A DNA stretch of 64,000 nucleotides from CAVSWT01 sp963746735 (lineage in GTDB: Bacteria > Bacteroidota > Ignavibacteria > Ignavibacteriales > Ignavibacteriaceae), in the NCBI GenBank assembly GCA_963746735.1, contig CAVVCO010000015.1, positions 124,001-188,000 on the forward strand, read 5' to 3'. The translations under genes were made by a program, and so were the position numbers. Below the pieces are notes generated by a model that was not told where the DNA came from, did not search any database, and saw nothing but the letters and a program-made list of their open reading frames with translations. Positions within the stretch are counted from its first letter, which is position 1; each line of letters begins with the position of its first letter. Positions 1 to 9,685 of the stretch are shown here, piece after piece.

Positions 1-1043
1 TTGCTACTTATAAACGAGCTACGTTAATGTTTAGAGACATTGACAGGCTTGCTGATATTTTAAATGATAAAAATCATCCTGTTCAATTTATTATTGCAGG
101 AAAGGCTCATCCAAAAGATGAAGAAGGAAAAAGATTAATTCAGGAAATCTTTCAAGTAGCAAAGGAAGAAAGATTTAGAAGGAAAATAGTTTTTATTGAA
201 AACTATGATATGAATGTTGCTCATTACTTAGTTGAAGGTTGTGATATCTGGTTGAATAATCCTCGCAGGCCATTGGAAGCAAGTGGTACTTCAGGAATGA
301 AAGTTATTGCTAACGGCGGTTTAAATTTTAGTGTACTCGACGGCTGGTGGGTTGAGGGATTTGATCCTGAAGTTGGCTGGAAGATTGGAAATGGCGAAGA
401 ATATTCGGATCCTGATTATCAAGATGAAATTGAAGCCCGGCAGTTTTATCATACACTTGAAAATCAGATTGTTTCTTTATTTTATTTACGTACTGAAGAT
501 GGGCTGCCCCGTGGCTGGATTACTAAAGTCAAAAATTCTATGAAGAAACTTGGTCCTGTTTTCAATACTCATAGAATGGTTCAGGAATATTTTGAGAAGT
601 ACTATGAATCTTCGGTCAACAAACGCCTGACTCTTTCAGATAAAAATTGGGAGAAAGTAAAAAAACTTTCCGAGTGGAAAGAATATGTTAAACAGAATTG
701 GTCAAGTGTTAAGGTTATCAAACTGCATACAAATAAAAATAGCGAAGAAGTATTTGTCGGGGAAGATTATAAAATTACGGCAGAAGTTGATTTGGGTAAT
801 TTAACTCCTAATGATGTTGAAGTACAAATTTATTACGGCCCAGTGGACAAGCTAAATGATCCGCAAACATATTCTTCAGTTGTAATGAAACCTGAGTCTG
901 AAAATAGTAACCCGCATTATTTATTTTCCGGGAATATTAATAGCATTAAAAGCGGTCATCAGGGTTACACGATTCGAATTGTACCAAAGCATCCTTTGCT
1001 TATTAATCCTTTTGAGCTGGGTGTTATTTATTGGGCTGAGTGA
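1..1043 (+). CDS. glgP: Alpha-glucan (glycogen/maltodextrin) phosphorylase, C-terminal part
   Basis: The reading frame is open to the left edge, so this is a 5'-truncated gene; the ATG at 27 is internal because the bases before it encode the conserved lead-in ATYKRATL. The enzyme cleaves alpha-1,4 glucan ends with phosphate to give glucose-1-phosphate in the cytoplasm, using pyridoxal phosphate. The motif RPLEASGTSGMK (residues about 80-91 from the ATG) followed by NGGLNFSVLDGWWVEG is the PLP/active-site segment of the short bacterial/archaeal alpha-glucan phosphorylase family. The C-terminal 100 residues form the usual beta-rich tail of this subfamily. It ends 44 bases before the convergent glycosyltransferase gene. 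Family assignment is firm; the exact glucan preferred cannot be read from the sequence. Confidence 0.93.
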   Translation, partial: ATYKRATLMFRDIDRLADILNDKNHPVQFIIAGKAHPKDEEGKRLIQEIFQVAKEERFRRKIVFIENYDMNVAHYLVEGCDIWLNNPRRPLEASGTSGMKVIANGGLNFSVLDGWWVEGFDPEVGWKIGNGEEYSDPDYQDEIEARQFYHTLENQIVSLFYLRTEDGLPRGWITKVKNSMKKLGPVFNTHRMVQEYFEKYYESSVNKRLTLSDKNWEKVKKLSEWKEYVKQNWSSVKVIKLHTNKNSEEVFVGEDYKITAEVDLGNLTPNDVEVQIYYGPVDKLNDPQTYSSVVMKPESENSNPHYLFSGNINSIKSGHQGYTIRIVPKHPLLINPFELGVIYWAE

Positions 1044-1054
1044 TGATATTATTT

Positions 1055-1087
1055 AATTGGTTGAGAATTTCTTAGCCAATTTTAATT
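1055..1087. terminator. Hairpin between convergent glgP and GT9 genes
   Basis: AATTGG at 1055-1060 pairs with CCAATT ending at 1081, and the stem extends inward with G-T wobbles. A T-rich stretch follows on the plus strand. Its position between two convergent genes suggests a bidirectional terminator. The stem is AT-rich, so strength is uncertain. Confidence 0.45.
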
Positions 1088-2210
1088 TAATTATTCAACT
1101 TGCTAATTGCTTTTTGGATTGAAGATAAAACCATATCGACGCTGATTAAATCCATGCAGTTGGGATTAAAATCGCATTTTTGTTTATAACAGACCAAACA
1201 ATCCATCTCCGGTTTAACTTTAATTATTCTGTTATAATCTTCAATTTCATTGCTCGAGGTTGGGCCGAACAAACAGATAGTTTGTTTTTTAAGTGCTGTG
1301 GAAGAGTGCAAAGCAAGTGTATCCCCGGTTACAATAATATCTGAAAGATCCAGTAAGGCAAAGAATTCACGAAGTGAATTATCGGAACCAGTATCAATTA
1401 CATTAGGAAAATTATTTTTTAATTTTTTGTTTCTATCAATCTCTTCGGGGCCGCCGTAAATTAAAATTCCAATTTTATTATCAGAACTTAATTTTTTAAT
1501 TAACTCCATGTAGCCGTCAAAACGCCACTGTTTAAACTGCCATCTTTTGCTTGCGCCGGTATTCAAACCGATTAAATAATTATACTTGCTTAATCTATTC
1601 TCTTCATAAAATTTTTGCGCAAAATTCTTTTCATCTTGTGAAAGATTTATAATAATTTCACCACCAGTAAAAGTTAACCCGGCAATTTCATGAATTATTT
1701 GTTGGTAAGTTTTGGTATTCTTCTTTTAAATTCATCGAAAGCACCCATTTCAAGCCATTCAACTGCATCTTCGTCAACCGGAACTACTTTTCCAAGTTTA
1801 TCAGAAATGTATCCTTTTTTCTTTTTCGCATTTACCTTAGCTGCGATTGGAGAACTTGTCGGCGAAGCATCCGGATGAATTAATAAGTCGAATTCTTCCG
1901 TTTCTAATTTCAATATTGTTCCTGGTTCTTCAAATATCAAAACTCTATCAACAAAAGTATTGTTGTTAAAAATTTCCTTAGCATTCTTTTTAGTAAGCCA
2001 GGTAATATGAGATGAAGGATATTTTTCCTTTAATGAATGTAATATTGATGTTGTTCTTAAAACATCACCAATTGCATCAAGTTTAATGATTAATATTTTA
2101 AAATTCACCTGTTCATAATAATTACAGTTATCACACTTGATTCCTTCTGTTTTATTTGGAACACAAGGCCTATCTCCAGGAAAATGTTTACAATCAGTTT
2201 TTAAAATCAT
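1087..2210 (-). CDS. Glycosyltransferase family 9 (heptosyltransferase-like), frameshifted in this assembly
   Basis: Two adjacent minus-strand frames (1695-2210 and 1087 to about 1720) together give one GT9 protein of roughly 370 residues, the family's usual length. The N-terminal half carries the Rossmann start ILIIKLDAIGDVLRTTSIL; the C-terminal half carries GLNTGASKRW, the sugar-nucleotide loop, GDTLALHSSTALKKQTICLFGPTS in two pieces, and a Cys-rich end. Adding one A to the AAAA run at 1724-1727 (complement TTTT) joins the frames without any stop, so an indel error is the simplest explanation. Residues 1-33 are an unusual Cys-rich extension (DCKHFPGDRPC and CDNC). The enzyme would transfer a sugar from an ADP/UDP donor during lipopolysaccharide or glycan assembly at the inner membrane. 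Its start overlaps the stop of the GT4 gene by 4 bp, so the two are co-translated. Confidence 0.85.
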
Positions 2211-3358
2211 TTTTTACTTTCTTCAATAATCTTTTCAAATAATTGAGGAAGTTTATCAAATTTATTTGAAGAAACTAATTCTCTTATGTTTTGTTCAAAA
2301 TTAATTTTATCTCTTAAAGAATAAAATTGTTTTACTCCTTCTACTATTGCTTCAGTTGAATTTGGCTCAATAACAAATCCGGTTTTTTCTTCTTTTACAA
2401 ATTCGGAAAGTCCGCCGACTCTTGTTACTATAACCGGTTTTACAAAACCATAAGCAATATTTAATATTCCGCTTTGTGTTGCGCTGCGATAGGGAAGTAT
2501 TACAATATCGGAAGCTGAATAATATTTCCCAACTTCTTCATTCGGAACGAAATTATTAATCAAGATAACATTCTTCTCAATATTATTTGACTTAATTTTA
2601 TTTAAATATTCGTCCGGGCTGTCATAAAATTCTCCCACAACTAATAGTTTTATGCCGGGAAATAGTTCGGATATTTTAGGGAATGCATCAAGTAAAATAT
2701 CTAATCCCTTATACTTTCTTACATATCCAAAAAACAAAAGTACTTTATCATCTTCTGAAAAACCAAATTCACTTTTAGTTGAATTCAATTCCTCTTGCTG
2801 GTAGCAGTCATAAACAGGTAATTCGGAACGGAAAATCTTTTTACTTTTGGAGATAGTTCTCAACTCTTTTTCAACCACTTCTGATAAAGCCAAAAAATTG
2901 GATGCATACAGTAATCCTAATCTAGTAAGACTTCTATCAATAAAATTTCCCTCATGCGAGACTACATTTTCTGTAATAAATAGAATTTTCCGTTTATAAT
3001 ATTTTTTAATTAAAGTGGAAATAGTAAAGTGACATACTCCGAAAAACGGATGCCACCAATCAAATACAACCAAGTCAGCGTTTTCATTTTTTATTTTTAG
3101 CGCAGTTGAAATCCAATTGAAAGGATTAATTGAATTTACTATTCTTTCATTTGGTGCTTTTTTAATTAGTACATTGCTGTTGTCAAATTGTGTTGTACCG
3201 GGGAAAAGAAAAGTTGGATAAAGAAGTTTGTAGTTATAAATTTTAACATCAAAACTATCTTTTAAAGCATCGAATACAAAGGAAACAAATAAAGAATTTC
3301 CTCCTCTATATGGATATGCCGGGCCTACAATTATAATTTTCTTTTTTTTCTGATTCAT
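2207..3358 (-). CDS. Glycosyltransferase family 4 (GT-B fold)
   Basis: 383 residues, a full-length retaining GT-B enzyme. The N-terminal domain begins KKIIIVGPAYPYRGGNSLF, with the glycine-rich acceptor loop; the C-terminal Rossmann domain has VLLFFGYVRKYKGLDILL and the donor-site segment SASDIVILPYRSATQSG followed by PVIVTRVGGLSEFV. Such enzymes add a sugar from a nucleotide donor to a lipid-linked or polysaccharide acceptor at the cytoplasmic face of the membrane. The ATGA overlap with the downstream GT9 gene indicates one operon and a shared role in surface glycan synthesis. The donor and acceptor cannot be inferred. The ATG at 3358 follows an AT-rich, presumably promoter-bearing gap. Confidence 0.9.
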   Translation of the reverse strand: MNQKKKKIIIVGPAYPYRGGNSLFVSFVFDALKDSFDVKIYNYKLLYPTFLFPGTTQFDNSNVLIKKAPNERIVNSINPFNWISTALKIKNENADLVVFDWWHPFFGVCHFTISTLIKKYYKRKILFITENVVSHEGNFIDRSLTRLGLLYASNFLALSEVVEKELRTISKSKKIFRSELPVYDCYQQEELNSTKSEFGFSEDDKVLLFFGYVRKYKGLDILLDAFPKISELFPGIKLLVVGEFYDSPDEYLNKIKSNNIEKNVILINNFVPNEEVGKYYSASDIVILPYRSATQSGILNIAYGFVKPVIVTRVGGLSEFVKEEKTGFVIEPNSTEAIVEGVKQFYSLRDKINFEQNIRELVSSNKFDKLPQLFEKIIEESKK

Positions 3359-3455
3359 TACGTATTATGAAGCTGTAAACATCAAAGATAAATTCTAAAC
3401 TTCAAAATATAATTAAATCAAAATTGATGACAAAAATTATTTTAATAGAACATCA

Positions 3456-4961
3456 TTATCTGTAAAAATCCGTATCCGGCAAATCTTCATCGTCTTCAGC
3501 TGACATAGTGAACATAGAACTCAGCATATCTTTGAATTGAATTCCATGTTCGAGTTTGAATTTGCTTAATAATGAAAATTCGGATAAACCGTGTAGCAAA
3601 AATTCCATATATAAAAGTTCAGTGCTGTTATTAAGATTCGGCATATACTTTTTTACTACCTCATGAAGCCCCGGGATTTTGTGTAATGTATCAGCATATT
3701 CTTTGTCACTTGTATTATTCAAAAGATCAATTGAGTTGCCTTTGCTGAACCAGCGGGTGATTTTTTGATATGGACTCGCTTCCTGGTTCTTCTTTAATTT
3801 TTCAGGAGAAGGAAAATATTTTTCGAACAAATTTCTAATTGCTTTGCTAATTAATATTAAAGCAACTTTTGTTGGACCTTCCTGTTCACCTTCATAAACT
3901 AATTCTATCTTCCCGGTAATTGAAGGAATTACTCCGTATAAATCAGAAACTCTTAATGAAGTTTCATTTTCATTATTTAGGATCAATCTTCTTTCTGCGG
4001 AGCTTATTAAATTTTCATAAGCAGAAATTGTTAATCTAGCAGATACACCGCTTTTGTGGTCAATGTATTCGCTCTCTCTAGCTTCAAAAGCAATCTGTTC
4101 AACCAAATCACGCAAGAGTTCATTTATTTTTATTTTCTCTTTTTGCTCATTTGTTAAAATTGCTTCTTGAATTGTAATCAGTTTTGAAATATCTGTTGTT
4201 TTTGGATAGTGAGTTAAAATCTGACTATCGATTCTATCTTTTAAAGGAGTTACGATTGAACCTCTATTTGTATAATCTTCAGGGTTTGCTGTAAAAATAA
4301 ATTGAATATCCAGCGGCAGCCTAATTTTAAATCCTCTTATTTGGATATCATTTTCCTGAAGTATATTAAAAAGTGCAACTTGTATTCTTGCTTGAAGATC
4401 AGGCAGTTCATTTATAACAAAAATTGATCGATGAGAGCGTGGAATGATTCCAAAATGAATTACTCTCTCATCTGAATAGGGAAGCTTAAGAGAAGCCGCT
4501 TTAATTGGATCAACGTCACCAATTAAATCAGCGACTGAAACGTCAGGTGTTGCTAATTTTTCAGCGTATCTATCAGACTTATGTACCCATTCAATCTTTG
4601 TATCATCACCATTTTCTTTAACTATATCTCTTGCAATTCGTGAAAGCGGATTAAATGGATCATCGTTCAATTCAGAACCAGCTACGATAGGAATATAGTC
4701 ATCGAGCAAATTAATAAATAGTCTTGCTATTTTTGTTTTAGCCTGCCCGCGAAGGCCAAGCAAAATAATATTATGCCTTGAAAGAATTGCTGTTTGAATA
4801 TCCGGCAAAACAGTTTCATCGTAACCTAAAATTCCGCTAAAAGGATTTTCGCCATTTCTTAATGCAAATATTAGATTATCACGCAGCTCTTGTTTAATTG
4901 GTTTTGATTTATAACCGCTTTTCTTTAATTCACCAAAAGTGGAAATGTTTTTGTAATTCAT
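3456..4961 (-). CDS. AAA+ ATPase of the magnesium-chelatase ChlI / MoxR-like group
   Basis: 501 residues. Walker A is GLRGQAKT (residues 69-76); the Walker B region is IFVINELPDL (about 180-189), with Asn before the catalytic Glu where ChlI proteins usually have Asp; sensor 1 lies in FIFTANPEDYTNRGS (about 221-235). The AAA core is followed by a helical domain. This is the ATPase partner of the VWA protein encoded immediately downstream (27 bases away). Known ChlI/ChlD-type and MoxR/VWA pairs use ATP hydrolysis to remodel a target or insert a metal. No tetrapyrrole genes are nearby, so a true magnesium-chelatase role is not supported. Function beyond a chaperone-like ATPase is unknown. Cytoplasmic; no signal or membrane segment. 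Confidence 0.85.
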   Translation of the reverse strand: MNYKNISTFGELKKSGYKSKPIKQELRDNLIFALRNGENPFSGILGYDETVLPDIQTAILSRHNIILLGLRGQAKTKIARLFINLLDDYIPIVAGSELNDDPFNPLSRIARDIVKENGDDTKIEWVHKSDRYAEKLATPDVSVADLIGDVDPIKAASLKLPYSDERVIHFGIIPRSHRSIFVINELPDLQARIQVALFNILQENDIQIRGFKIRLPLDIQFIFTANPEDYTNRGSIVTPLKDRIDSQILTHYPKTTDISKLITIQEAILTNEQKEKIKINELLRDLVEQIAFEARESEYIDHKSGVSARLTISAYENLISSAERRLILNNENETSLRVSDLYGVIPSITGKIELVYEGEQEGPTKVALILISKAIRNLFEKYFPSPEKLKKNQEASPYQKITRWFSKGNSIDLLNNTSDKEYADTLHKIPGLHEVVKKYMPNLNNSTELLYMEFLLHGLSEFSLLSKFKLEHGIQFKDMLSSMFTMSAEDDEDLPDTDFYR

Positions 4962-4988
4962 ATTTGTAAAGCTCCAATAAATTTAATA

Positions 4989-6090
4989 TTACTTTAGTCT
5001 TTTTCTTCTATTTCTTATATAGTCTTCAAAGATATAATCTCCCAGCCCTGTAAGACTACTGTAAAAAGCTCTGCCGTTGTTTGTCTTTGTAAACTCACGA
5101 ACAAATTTCTGTAAATATGGGTCGCGCGCAATCATAAATGTAGTAATTGGAATACTAAGCTTTCGGCACTTAGCAGCCTGGTCTAAAGTCTTATTCATTA
5201 TTTTTCTATCTAAGCCAAAACTATTTTTATAATATCTTGCTCCTTCTTTTAAACAGGTTGGCTTGCCGTCAGTAATCATAAATATTTGTTTGTTGGAAGT
5301 TTTTCTTCTTCTCAAAATATCAGATTGAAAGTTCCAATCCGGCGACAGTGTTTGTATGATACGGTCCAACTTGAAGATAGGGGAGATCTTTAATTTCAAT
5401 CGGCCAGGCATCATTACCAAAAACAATAATATCCAAAGTATCTTTGGGATATTTTGTGGTTATTAATTCTGATAAAGCCATAGCTACTTTTTTAGCAGGA
5501 GTAATTCTATCTTCTCCATATAAAATCATCGAATGCGAAATATCTATCATTAATACAGTTGATGTTAAGGCTTTTAAGTCTCTTTCGTCAACTTCAAGAT
5601 CATGTTCTGTTAATTTAAAATCGTCAATGCCGTGATTGATTTGAGCATTCTTAATTGAATCCGTCATATCAATCTGATCCATTGTATCACCAAAAAGGAA
5701 TGCTCTTTTTTCAGAAGTTGATTCATCGCCATGCCCGGAAAATGGAGTGCGATGATTTCCCCTTGAAGATTTTTTCAATTTACCAAATATTTCATCTAAA
5801 GATTGTTTACGAATTGACTGCTCTGTTTTCGATGTAATTGTAAAGGTTCGGTTCATCTCATTCTCTTCAAGATAGCCTTTGTCTTTCAGCTCATCAATGA
5901 AATTTCCAACGCCATATTGGTTGTCAGTTAATCCGTATTTTTGATCAAGCTGGTTGAGCCAATTTAATGCTTCCGAAACATCGCCGGAACTGATGGTGAG
6001 AAGCTGAAGAAATATCTTTAATAATTCATCAAACTTTCCACCACGACCTCCAAAGCCTGGAGTAAATTTAGTGAATCTAATCCCTAGCAT
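4989..6090 (-). CDS. VWA-domain protein partnered with the ChlI-like ATPase, frameshifted in this assembly
   Basis: The frames 5320-6090 and 4989-5426 overlap and encode the two halves of one protein of about 365 residues. The first half has a Gly-rich N-terminus (TPGFGGRGGKF), helical regions, then the MIDAS motif DISHS inside a VWA domain. The second half supplies the VWA strand IFMITDGKPT and the C-terminal Arg/Lys tail RNRRKRLK. The shift lies at about 5320-5335, where LELSI in one frame should continue into SDILRRRK in the other. VWA proteins next to ChlI-like ATPases bind a divalent metal at the MIDAS site and act as substrate adaptors. It is likely co-transcribed with the ATPase (27-base gap). 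No membrane segment is visible, unlike BatA/BatB. Confidence 0.82.
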
Positions 6091-6241
6091 AGTTTTTCTT
6101 TTCTTGTGGTGATTGTCCCTAAAATGATAACAATAGTTTAAGAAAGCAAGTACATTTTTTTTAAATGATTAATTATTTTAATAAAGATGATTAATATCAT
6201 ACCAATAATTAAAAATTACACAAATGGATTAATTTTTTGAA

Positions 6242-7423
6242 TTAAAGTTTCGAGGCCCAAAAAAGAAGCTGAGCAGTTATTAACCCGGCAAAAGTTCCAA
6301 CAATATTTCCAAGAATTCCGAGCAGTAATCCCACAGGAGCCAATGATTTTTGATAAATGCTTGCAACAATAGGGGCGCTGACAACACCGCCAATATTCGC
6401 CTGGCTTGAAGTTGCAATTAAGAACATTGGAGCTTTGATTAATCTACCTACGGAATAAAGAATAACAGCATGAATAGCAATCCAAACTGCTCCAACTGCA
6501 AGAAATAAGGGTGCCTCAAAGATTGCGAACAAGTTTGCCTTAGCACCGATAGAAGCTAATAGAAAATATAACATGTAATTGCCGACTGAAGAAGCCCCAT
6601 ATTTTTCGATCTCTTGAAGTTTTGTAAAGGAAAGAGCAATCGAAATAATTATTACTAATATAATAGTATAAGCGAATGAAGATAGAACCTGACCGACAGG
6701 TGGAATCATTTTTCCTATCTCTAAACAAATTGCAGTAACAACAAGTGATACGGAAACCATTAAAGAAAAATTCTTTATATCAATAGGATGCTTTTGGGAA
6801 GAGAATTCTTCCATTTTTTTATTAATTTTATTAACAACACTCAAATCAACATTATTTTTTTCATCAATCTTTTTTTGATAATCTGAAAAGCTAACTACAA
6901 TTGCCATCCATCCATAAGCTACAATTGTATCAACTATAATTATTGGTCCCATTAAAGAATCGGGTGTGCCGACACTTTCTTTAATTGAAATCATATTAGC
7001 TCCGCCGCCAATCCAGCTTCCGCTTAATGCAGCAAGTCCTTTCCATGCATCAGCGGGTAGAAAATGTTTAAATATCAAATATGAAACTACTGCACCAATC
7101 ATTATCCCAACTGTGCCTGCGAAAAAAGTTACAATAGCTTTTGGCCCCAATTTTAAGATTGAAGGAATGTCTGAAGAAACTAAAAGTAAAACCAATGATG
7201 CAGGTAAAAAATAATTAGTAATCCATGTATAACCTTCTGAAGACTGTGGTGTAATCCCAAATGTGGTTGAAAGTATTGGAAGAAAATAAATCCAGAGTAT
7301 AAATGGAATTACTTTAAATATCGGTTTGGCAAACTTTTGATCTCTTATCCAGTAAACAAAAGCTAAAATTATGGTTAAAAAAATTATAACACTGGTAGGG
7401 TCAGTAATTAGAGCTTGTTTCAT
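6242..7423 (-). CDS. DUF819-family integral membrane protein, putative transporter
   Basis: 393 residues with about ten hydrophobic helices from VIIFLTIILAFVYWI near the N-terminus to LGILGNIVGTFAGLITAQLLFW at the end. The Gly-rich stretch ALSGSWIGGGANMISI (about residues 133-148) and the C-terminal SQANIGGVVSAPIVAS are typical of the DUF819 (YjcL-like) family. Family members are predicted inner-membrane transporters with unknown substrate. A central hydrophilic loop (KKIDEKNNVDLSVVNKINKK) separates two halves. It stands alone, with more than 80 bases on each side, so neighbours do not help. Confidence 0.82.
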   Translation of the reverse strand: MKQALITDPTSVIIFLTIILAFVYWIRDQKFAKPIFKVIPFILWIYFLPILSTTFGITPQSSEGYTWITNYFLPASLVLLLVSSDIPSILKLGPKAIVTFFAGTVGIMIGAVVSYLIFKHFLPADAWKGLAALSGSWIGGGANMISIKESVGTPDSLMGPIIIVDTIVAYGWMAIVVSFSDYQKKIDEKNNVDLSVVNKINKKMEEFSSQKHPIDIKNFSLMVSVSLVVTAICLEIGKMIPPVGQVLSSFAYTIILVIIISIALSFTKLQEIEKYGASSVGNYMLYFLLASIGAKANLFAIFEAPLFLAVGAVWIAIHAVILYSVGRLIKAPMFLIATSSQANIGGVVSAPIVASIYQKSLAPVGLLLGILGNIVGTFAGLITAQLLFWASKL

Positions 7424-7512
7424 TTAGAATATATTGATGTTGAATGTATGGATTGTGAACTTAACCATAAATTAGAAGTCTTTCAAGCAGGCAGTGATAT
7501 TATCTAAACCTA

Positions 7513-8967
7513 TTAATATTCAAGCAACTTTTTGAGCATGTAAGCTGCTTGAGAATTTGTTGGCTCTAATTTTAGTACTGCTTTATAATTCTTAATTGCC
7601 AATCCTTTGTTGCCGTCATAATTATATGCATTGGCTAAGCCTAAAAAAGCATCTTTGTTATTAGGGAATTCATTTGTTACGTATCTAAATAATTTTATGG
7701 CTCCCACATAATTTTTCGTATTAATTAAATCGTCTCCAAATGTAACTAACTCTTCTTCATTAAAATTATATACCTGGGAAGAATCATTCTTTAACATTTT
7801 ATATTCTGAGAGAACCGAATCAATATCTGCATTAAATGATATTTGAAACAGTTTATCTGAAAGGGATTTTTTAACTGTTACTGAATCATTGCCAAATACT
7901 ATAGATAATAAATCAATGACCGGATTGCCTAAATTTCTATCTCGAATATTCATTAAATAAACCGACGCTAACTTTTCGTTTGGATACATAATTAAAAATG
8001 AGGTAAAACCGGTTCCGGCTCCGGAATGATAAAAATATTTTCTTCCTTTTTCATCAGCATCAATTCCAAAACCCAAACCATATTTTAATTTAGTCCCGTT
8101 TTTTAATTTTGAAGGCGTGATCATGGTATCAAGTGTAGGAGCTTTAATTAATTTCCCATGCATTAGTGCATCAGCGAAGTGAAGTAAATCGATGCAGTTG
8201 GATAAAATCCCTCCTCCAGGAAATTTAATGCTTAGATCTGCCAAAGGAGCATTTATGAATTTTCTATATTCATTCTTGTTGTAACCATGAACTCTATTTT
8301 TAATAATTTCTTCCTGGTAATCAAAATATGTTGAATTCATTTTTGCAGGTTCGAAAATATTTTTTTGCAAATATTTTTCGTAAGTCATTCCGCTTACATT
8401 TTCAATTATAGCTGCTAATAAGTTATATGCCAAAGTTGAATATAAATATTTGGTACCTGGCATATATTTCAAAGTATCTTTTAATAAAACTCCTACCGCG
8501 TCTTTTATTCTTGGCAAATATTCTTTGCTGTCAAACTCACCTGGCTTATAGCTTCTTATGCCTGAGGTATGATTCAAAATTTGTCTAACTGTAAACGGCC
8601 ATTTCTTTTTAGGGAAATATGGGATGTACTTTCGGGCGTCATCGTCAAGATTGATTTTTCCCTTTTCTACTAACTGCATAACTGCGACTGCAGTAATTGA
8701 TTTTGAAATTGAAGCAATACGATAGATGGATTCATTAGTTGCAGGGACATTATTTTCTAAATCAATATATCCTTTTGCTTCAGACCAAATTACAACATTA
8801 TTGGAGGATATGCCTGCCGAAATGGAAGGAATGTTTTTGTTTTCAAAATAAGTATTTAAATAATTATCTAATTTTGAAATTAACTTTTGTGCGTAAATTG
8901 AATTGAACGAAAAAATTAAAAAATAAAGAAGGAAGATTTTATTGTAATGTTTGAAAGTTCTCATCAA
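7513..8967 (-). CDS. Secreted serine hydrolase, beta-lactamase/DD-peptidase fold, with C-terminal TPR-like repeats
   Basis: 484 residues. A signal peptide (IFLLYFLIFSFNSIYAQ) precedes a class-C-like serine hydrolase domain. The nucleophile motif is SISK (Ser86, Lys89), the tyrosine motif region is YSTLAYN, and the third motif is HSGAGTG, where class C beta-lactamases have KTG. The last 100 residues look like TPR units (GAIKLFRYVTNEFPNNKDAFLGLANAYN in two parts, then a second repeat). This architecture is common in Bacteroidota-type bacteria and is normally a peptidase, esterase or cell-wall-related hydrolase rather than a resistance enzyme. Substrate unknown. Single gene; followed by the terminator-like hairpin shared with clpP. 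Confidence 0.87.
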   Translation of the reverse strand: MMRTFKHYNKIFLLYFLIFSFNSIYAQKLISKLDNYLNTYFENKNIPSISAGISSNNVVIWSEAKGYIDLENNVPATNESIYRIASISKSITAVAVMQLVEKGKINLDDDARKYIPYFPKKKWPFTVRQILNHTSGIRSYKPGEFDSKEYLPRIKDAVGVLLKDTLKYMPGTKYLYSTLAYNLLAAIIENVSGMTYEKYLQKNIFEPAKMNSTYFDYQEEIIKNRVHGYNKNEYRKFINAPLADLSIKFPGGGILSNCIDLLHFADALMHGKLIKAPTLDTMITPSKLKNGTKLKYGLGFGIDADEKGRKYFYHSGAGTGFTSFLIMYPNEKLASVYLMNIRDRNLGNPVIDLLSIVFGNDSVTVKKSLSDKLFQISFNADIDSVLSEYKMLKNDSSQVYNFNEEELVTFGDDLINTKNYVGAIKLFRYVTNEFPNNKDAFLGLANAYNYDGNKGLAIKNYKAVLKLEPTNSQAAYMLKKLLEY

Positions 8968-9000
8968 AGAAAACTTATTGGATTTGAATTTGATATTATG

Positions 9001-9047
9001 AAAGATGCTGTTCTAGAGAATTTAGTAAATTCATGAACAGCATCTTT
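9001..9047 (-). terminator. Long hairpin downstream of clpP
   Basis: A perfect 13-bp inverted repeat, AAAGATGCTGTTC (9001-9013) and its complement (9035-9047), encloses a 21-base loop that can itself fold (GAATTTA/TAAATTC). It lies just past the clpP stop on the minus strand, which reads out into a short T-run. Likely the terminator of the tig-clpP operon. Confidence 0.6.
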
Positions 9048-9058
9048 TGAATTAATAC

Positions 9059-9685
9059 TTACTTTTTATCTAGTGCTATTCTTTTTTCAAGAACGCTGTC
9101 AATCAATTTGTAGACTTTAGCTTCTTCTGCACTTAAGAAATAATCTCTGTCACAATCTTTTGTAATTTGTTCCATTGATTTGCCGGTATGCTTCGCCAAA
9201 ATTGCATACAAGGTGTCACGTGTTTTCATCATTTCTCTAGCATGAATTTCAATATCTGAAGTTTGTCCTTGAAGTCCGCCAACCCAGGGCTGGTGAATCA
9301 TAATTCTTGAGTTGGGAAGTGAGCTTCTTTTTCCATCAGCTCCACCGGCTAATAAAACTGCCGCCATACTAGCTGCCAAACCAACGCAGATTGTTGCAAC
9401 ATCCGGTTTGATGTACTTCATTGTATCGTAAATAGCTAAACCGGCACTAACACTTCCGCCGGGAGAATTGATATATAAATTAATATCTTTTTCAGAATCT
9501 TCAGCTTCCAAAAAAATTAATTGTGCAATTGTTAAGCTGGCAATATGATCGTCGATTGGAGTGCCGATAAAAATAATTCTTTCGCGCAGCAAACGTGAAT
9601 AAATGTCCATTCCCCGTTCACCGCGTCCAGTTTGTTCAATAACATATGGAACTAGCTGGTTATATATTTCTGGTCTATTCATCAT
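9059..9685 (-). CDS. clpP: ATP-dependent Clp protease proteolytic subunit
   Basis: 208 residues, the normal ClpP length. The catalytic triad is visible: Ser106 in GLAASMAAV, His131 in IMIHQPWVGG, and Asp181 in CDRDYFLSAEEA. The NSPGGSVSAGLAIYD segment forms the handle/oxyanion region. ClpP assembles into a 14-mer barrel that degrades proteins unfolded by ClpX or ClpA/C in the cytoplasm. The start overlaps the stop of the trigger factor gene by 4 bp (ATGA), the classical tig-clpP arrangement. No clpX follows; the next gene downstream is an unrelated serine hydrolase. Confidence 0.97.
   Translation of the reverse strand: MMNRPEIYNQLVPYVIEQTGRGERGMDIYSRLLRERIIFIGTPIDDHIASLTIAQLIFLEAEDSEKDINLYINSPGGSVSAGLAIYDTMKYIKPDVATICVGLAASMAAVLLAGGADGKRSSLPNSRIMIHQPWVGGLQGQTSDIEIHAREMMKTRDTLYAILAKHTGKSMEQITKDCDRDYFLSAEEAKVYKLIDSVLEKRIALDKK

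Noticed and set aside
3456..6090. Magnesium chelatase (bchI/bchD)
   Set aside because: No large chelatase subunit or bacteriochlorophyll genes nearby, and the VWA protein is much shorter than ChlD.
7513..8967. Beta-lactamase resistance gene
   Set aside because: The fold matches, but the KTG motif is replaced by HSG and the TPR-like tail is typical of general serine hydrolases; resistance is not supported.
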